14,888 nucleotides of DNA from Syntrophomonas sp. UBA4911 (GTDB lineage: Bacteria; Bacillota; Syntrophomonadia; Syntrophomonadales; Syntrophomonadaceae), in the NCBI GenBank assembly GCA_002398105.1, contig DHCD01000052.1:1-14888 (forward strand). Direction: 5' to 3'. Each line of letters opens with the position of its first letter. The stretch's first letter is position 1. Both the position numbers and the translations under genes were made by a program. The notes under the pieces are model-generated. The model worked only from the letters and a program-made list of their open reading frames with translations, did no database searches and was not told the origin of the DNA. This document shows positions 12,984-14,888 of this stretch, one piece after another.

Positions 12984-14879
12984 TTGGAGCAGTATTCAAC
13001 TCAAGATGCCAGAATTGCTACCAACTCAGACAGGTTATTGTGGCGAATTGAATCAATTTACAAAAAATTAGATGCTATTTACGGTACCCAAGGGTTAATA
13101 ATAAAGGCCAGCAAATTTGACGCCATAGACCTGATGAGTTCAATAAGCTTACCGGATCGGATTCTGGCCCTCAGGCGGATCCTGAAGGAAAACCCTACCA
13201 TCAATGATAAGGTGGGGGATAAGCAGATGCCAGCTTTGTTGGATGAACTAGAGGAAATGCTGGCCGATATTTATACCCGGCGTAAGGTGGAGGACGAATT
13301 AGAAGTCCGCATCCAGGAAAGAATGAACCAGAAATACAGCGATTACGTCCGTGATATCAAACTGGAGGTTATGAAGGAGCACAAAGCTTCATTGGAGAAT
13401 GCCCGTACACTAAAGAAACTGGGCATACTGGAAAAAATGGAACATACTCATCTCAATCGCTCCGCCCTGGAAATACTTAGGCCTTCTGCCCTCAATGAAA
13501 TCATCGGTCAGGATAAGGCGGTAAGAACGCTGATATCCAGACTCAGCAATCCCTACCCGCAGCATCTCATTCTTTACGGCCCGCCCGGAGTGGGCAAAAC
13601 CACCTGTGCCCGTTTAGCTCTGGAAGTAGTAAAGGCCAGAGCCGATAGCGTTTTTGTTGCAGACGCCCCTTTTATTGAGGTAGACGGGACTACCCTGCGC
13701 TGGGATCCGCGTGAATCCACCAATCCCCTGCTGGGCTCGGTTCATGACCCGATTTATCAGGGAGCACGCAGGGAACTGGCGGATGACGGCATACCTGAAC
13801 CTAAACAGGGGTTGGTTTCAGAGGCTCATGGGGGAATACTATTTATAGATGAACTGGGAGATATGGACCCGGTTTTACAGAACAAATTGCTCAAGGTATT
13901 GGAAGATAAGCGGGTTTTCTTTGAGTCGTCCTATTATGATCCTCAGGATGAACGCATACCGCGCTATATCAGGCAGATGTTTGAGCAGGGCGTACCCGCT
14001 GACTTTGTTTTAATAGGAGCTACTACCCGGGAACGGGAGCAGATCAGCCCTGCCTTCCGTTCCCGCTGTATGGAAATCTTTTTTGAACCTCTTACTCAGG
14101 AGCATATCAGGCAGATTATCTCTATGTCGGCCCGTAAACTGGAAATAGCTATAGACAGCAAAATCAGCACTATAATAAGCGAATATTCCTGCGATGGCCG
14201 CAGTGCCAATAAAATACTGGTGGACGCCTATGCCATAGCGCTGAATGAAGCCTCAACCGGGTTAGGGGAAAGAAAGGTCCGACCGGAACATGTATACGAA
14301 GCCATTCAAAATAGCAGGCTCACCCCTAATCTCTTAAACCGGGCTTCAAGTGAAGCGGAAGTCGGAAAAATATTTGGGGTAGGAGCCCGGGCTTATCAGG
14401 GGTGTTTAATTGAGTTGGAAGCTGTTGCTTTTGCTGCCGCCAGCCCGGGAAATGGAAACATCCGCTTTAACGAAACAGCGGGATCCATGGCCCGGGATTC
14501 GGTGTTCAATGCCGCTTCCGTATTGCGGCAGGAGAGCGGCGAAAATATAAAAAACTACGATTTACATATAAACATAATCGGCGGAGGCAGAGTGGACGGT
14601 CCTTCAGCCGGGGTTGCCATATACCTGGCTATACTGAGCGCCATCAGAAATAAGCCTATCCGCCAGGATGTAGCCGTTACCGGGGAACTGTCTCTGCAAG
14701 GCAAGGTTAAAGCCATCGGCGGTTTGCATGAAAAGATATATGGAGCCCGCCAGGCTGGGACCAGAATATTGCTGGTGCCGGAAGAGAACCGTAAAGACAT
14801 ACCCGAGAACCTGGCAGGGATTAAGATAGTGCCCATAAAGCATATAAAGCAAGCCTATGACTATGTTTTTGAGGATTAA
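12984..14879 (+). CDS. lonC: Lon-family protease of sporulating bacteria (LonC type)
   Basis: Serine-lysine protease fused to an AAA+ domain, 631 residues, of the spore_lon_C type found in endospore formers. The N-terminal region (1-165) is helical with a charged coiled stretch at about 85-140 and lacks the usual bacterial Lon N domain. The AAA+ module has Walker A GPPGVGKT (199-206), Walker B ILFIDE (285-290), sensor-1 GATT (345-348) and arginines R359/R361. The protease domain has Ser541 in GPSAGVA and Lys584 in LHEKIYGARQAG, the catalytic dyad. Translation begins at TTG 12984 behind GGGAGGA, 20 bp after rplI. Substrates are unknown; the complete stop lies nine bases before the window end. 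Downstream dnaB is expected from synteny in relatives but is not visible. Confidence 0.92.
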   Translation: MEQYSTQDARIATNSDRLLWRIESIYKKLDAIYGTQGLIIKASKFDAIDLMSSISLPDRILALRRILKENPTINDKVGDKQMPALLDELEEMLADIYTRRKVEDELEVRIQERMNQKYSDYVRDIKLEVMKEHKASLENARTLKKLGILEKMEHTHLNRSALEILRPSALNEIIGQDKAVRTLISRLSNPYPQHLILYGPPGVGKTTCARLALEVVKARADSVFVADAPFIEVDGTTLRWDPRESTNPLLGSVHDPIYQGARRELADDGIPEPKQGLVSEAHGGILFIDELGDMDPVLQNKLLKVLEDKRVFFESSYYDPQDERIPRYIRQMFEQGVPADFVLIGATTREREQISPAFRSRCMEIFFEPLTQEHIRQIISMSARKLEIAIDSKISTIISEYSCDGRSANKILVDAYAIALNEASTGLGERKVRPEHVYEAIQNSRLTPNLLNRASSEAEVGKIFGVGARAYQGCLIELEAVAFAAASPGNGNIRFNETAGSMARDSVFNAASVLRQESGENIKNYDLHINIIGGGRVDGPSAGVAIYLAILSAIRNKPIRQDVAVTGELSLQGKVKAIGGLHEKIYGARQAGTRILLVPEENRKDIPENLAGIKIVPIKHIKQAYDYVFED

Positions 14880-14888
14880 ACTCAGGAC

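Overview
This window looks like chromosomal DNA of an endospore-forming Firmicute (Clostridia), plausibly near Syntrophomonadaceae. That placement is inference from gene content and order. The evidence is the order rpsF-ssb-rpsR-MazG-like-yybS-rplI followed by a spore-type Lon (LonC), an ATP-independent start-codon mix rich in TTG and GTG behind strong GGAGG sites, and a selenocysteine-containing SelD. Bases 1-17 are identical to the 3' end of an Illumina TruSeq adapter, so the window starts at an untrimmed contig end and the first gene is cut.

Layout. 19-720: 5'-truncated YgjP-type zinc metallopeptidase. 859-3671: trkA and trkH, a translationally coupled K+ uptake pair. On the minus strand, 5763-5155 encodes a TVP38/VTT-family membrane protein and 4989-3628 an unusual two-domain protein (ADP-ribosyltransferase-like module followed by an HD phosphohydrolase domain) whose 3' end overlaps that of trkH by 44 bp. 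A 304-bp divergent intergenic region (5764-6067) carries repeated GATAAT motifs, a 15-bp palindrome and an extended -10 promoter. 6068-6682: CvpA-family membrane protein. 6769-8220: M18 aminopeptidase. 8396-9445: selD, readable only if UGA at codon 15 is decoded as selenocysteine. 9532-10010: two tiny ORFs (DUF951 and an unrecognised 71-residue protein). 10133-14879: the ribosomal/replication cluster rpsF-ssb-rpsR, then a hairpin, then MazG-like-yybS-rplI-lonC, which probably continues toward dnaB beyond the window.

How the genes fit together. TrkA gates the TrkH potassium channel through nucleotide-binding RCK domains. S6, S18 and L9 are ribosomal proteins, with SSB encoded between S6 and S18; a good sigma-A promoter and two leader hairpins precede rpsF, and a second hairpin that could hide the Shine-Dalgarno site precedes the MazG-like gene, splitting the cluster into two regulatory halves. 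SelD makes selenophosphate, the selenium donor for selenocysteine, and here seems to need selenocysteine for its own synthesis, an autocatalytic dependence. No mobile element, CRISPR array, rRNA or tRNA was seen. The best candidate for undescribed biology is the ART-like/HD fusion protein; the best-supported unusual feature is the selenoprotein SelD.
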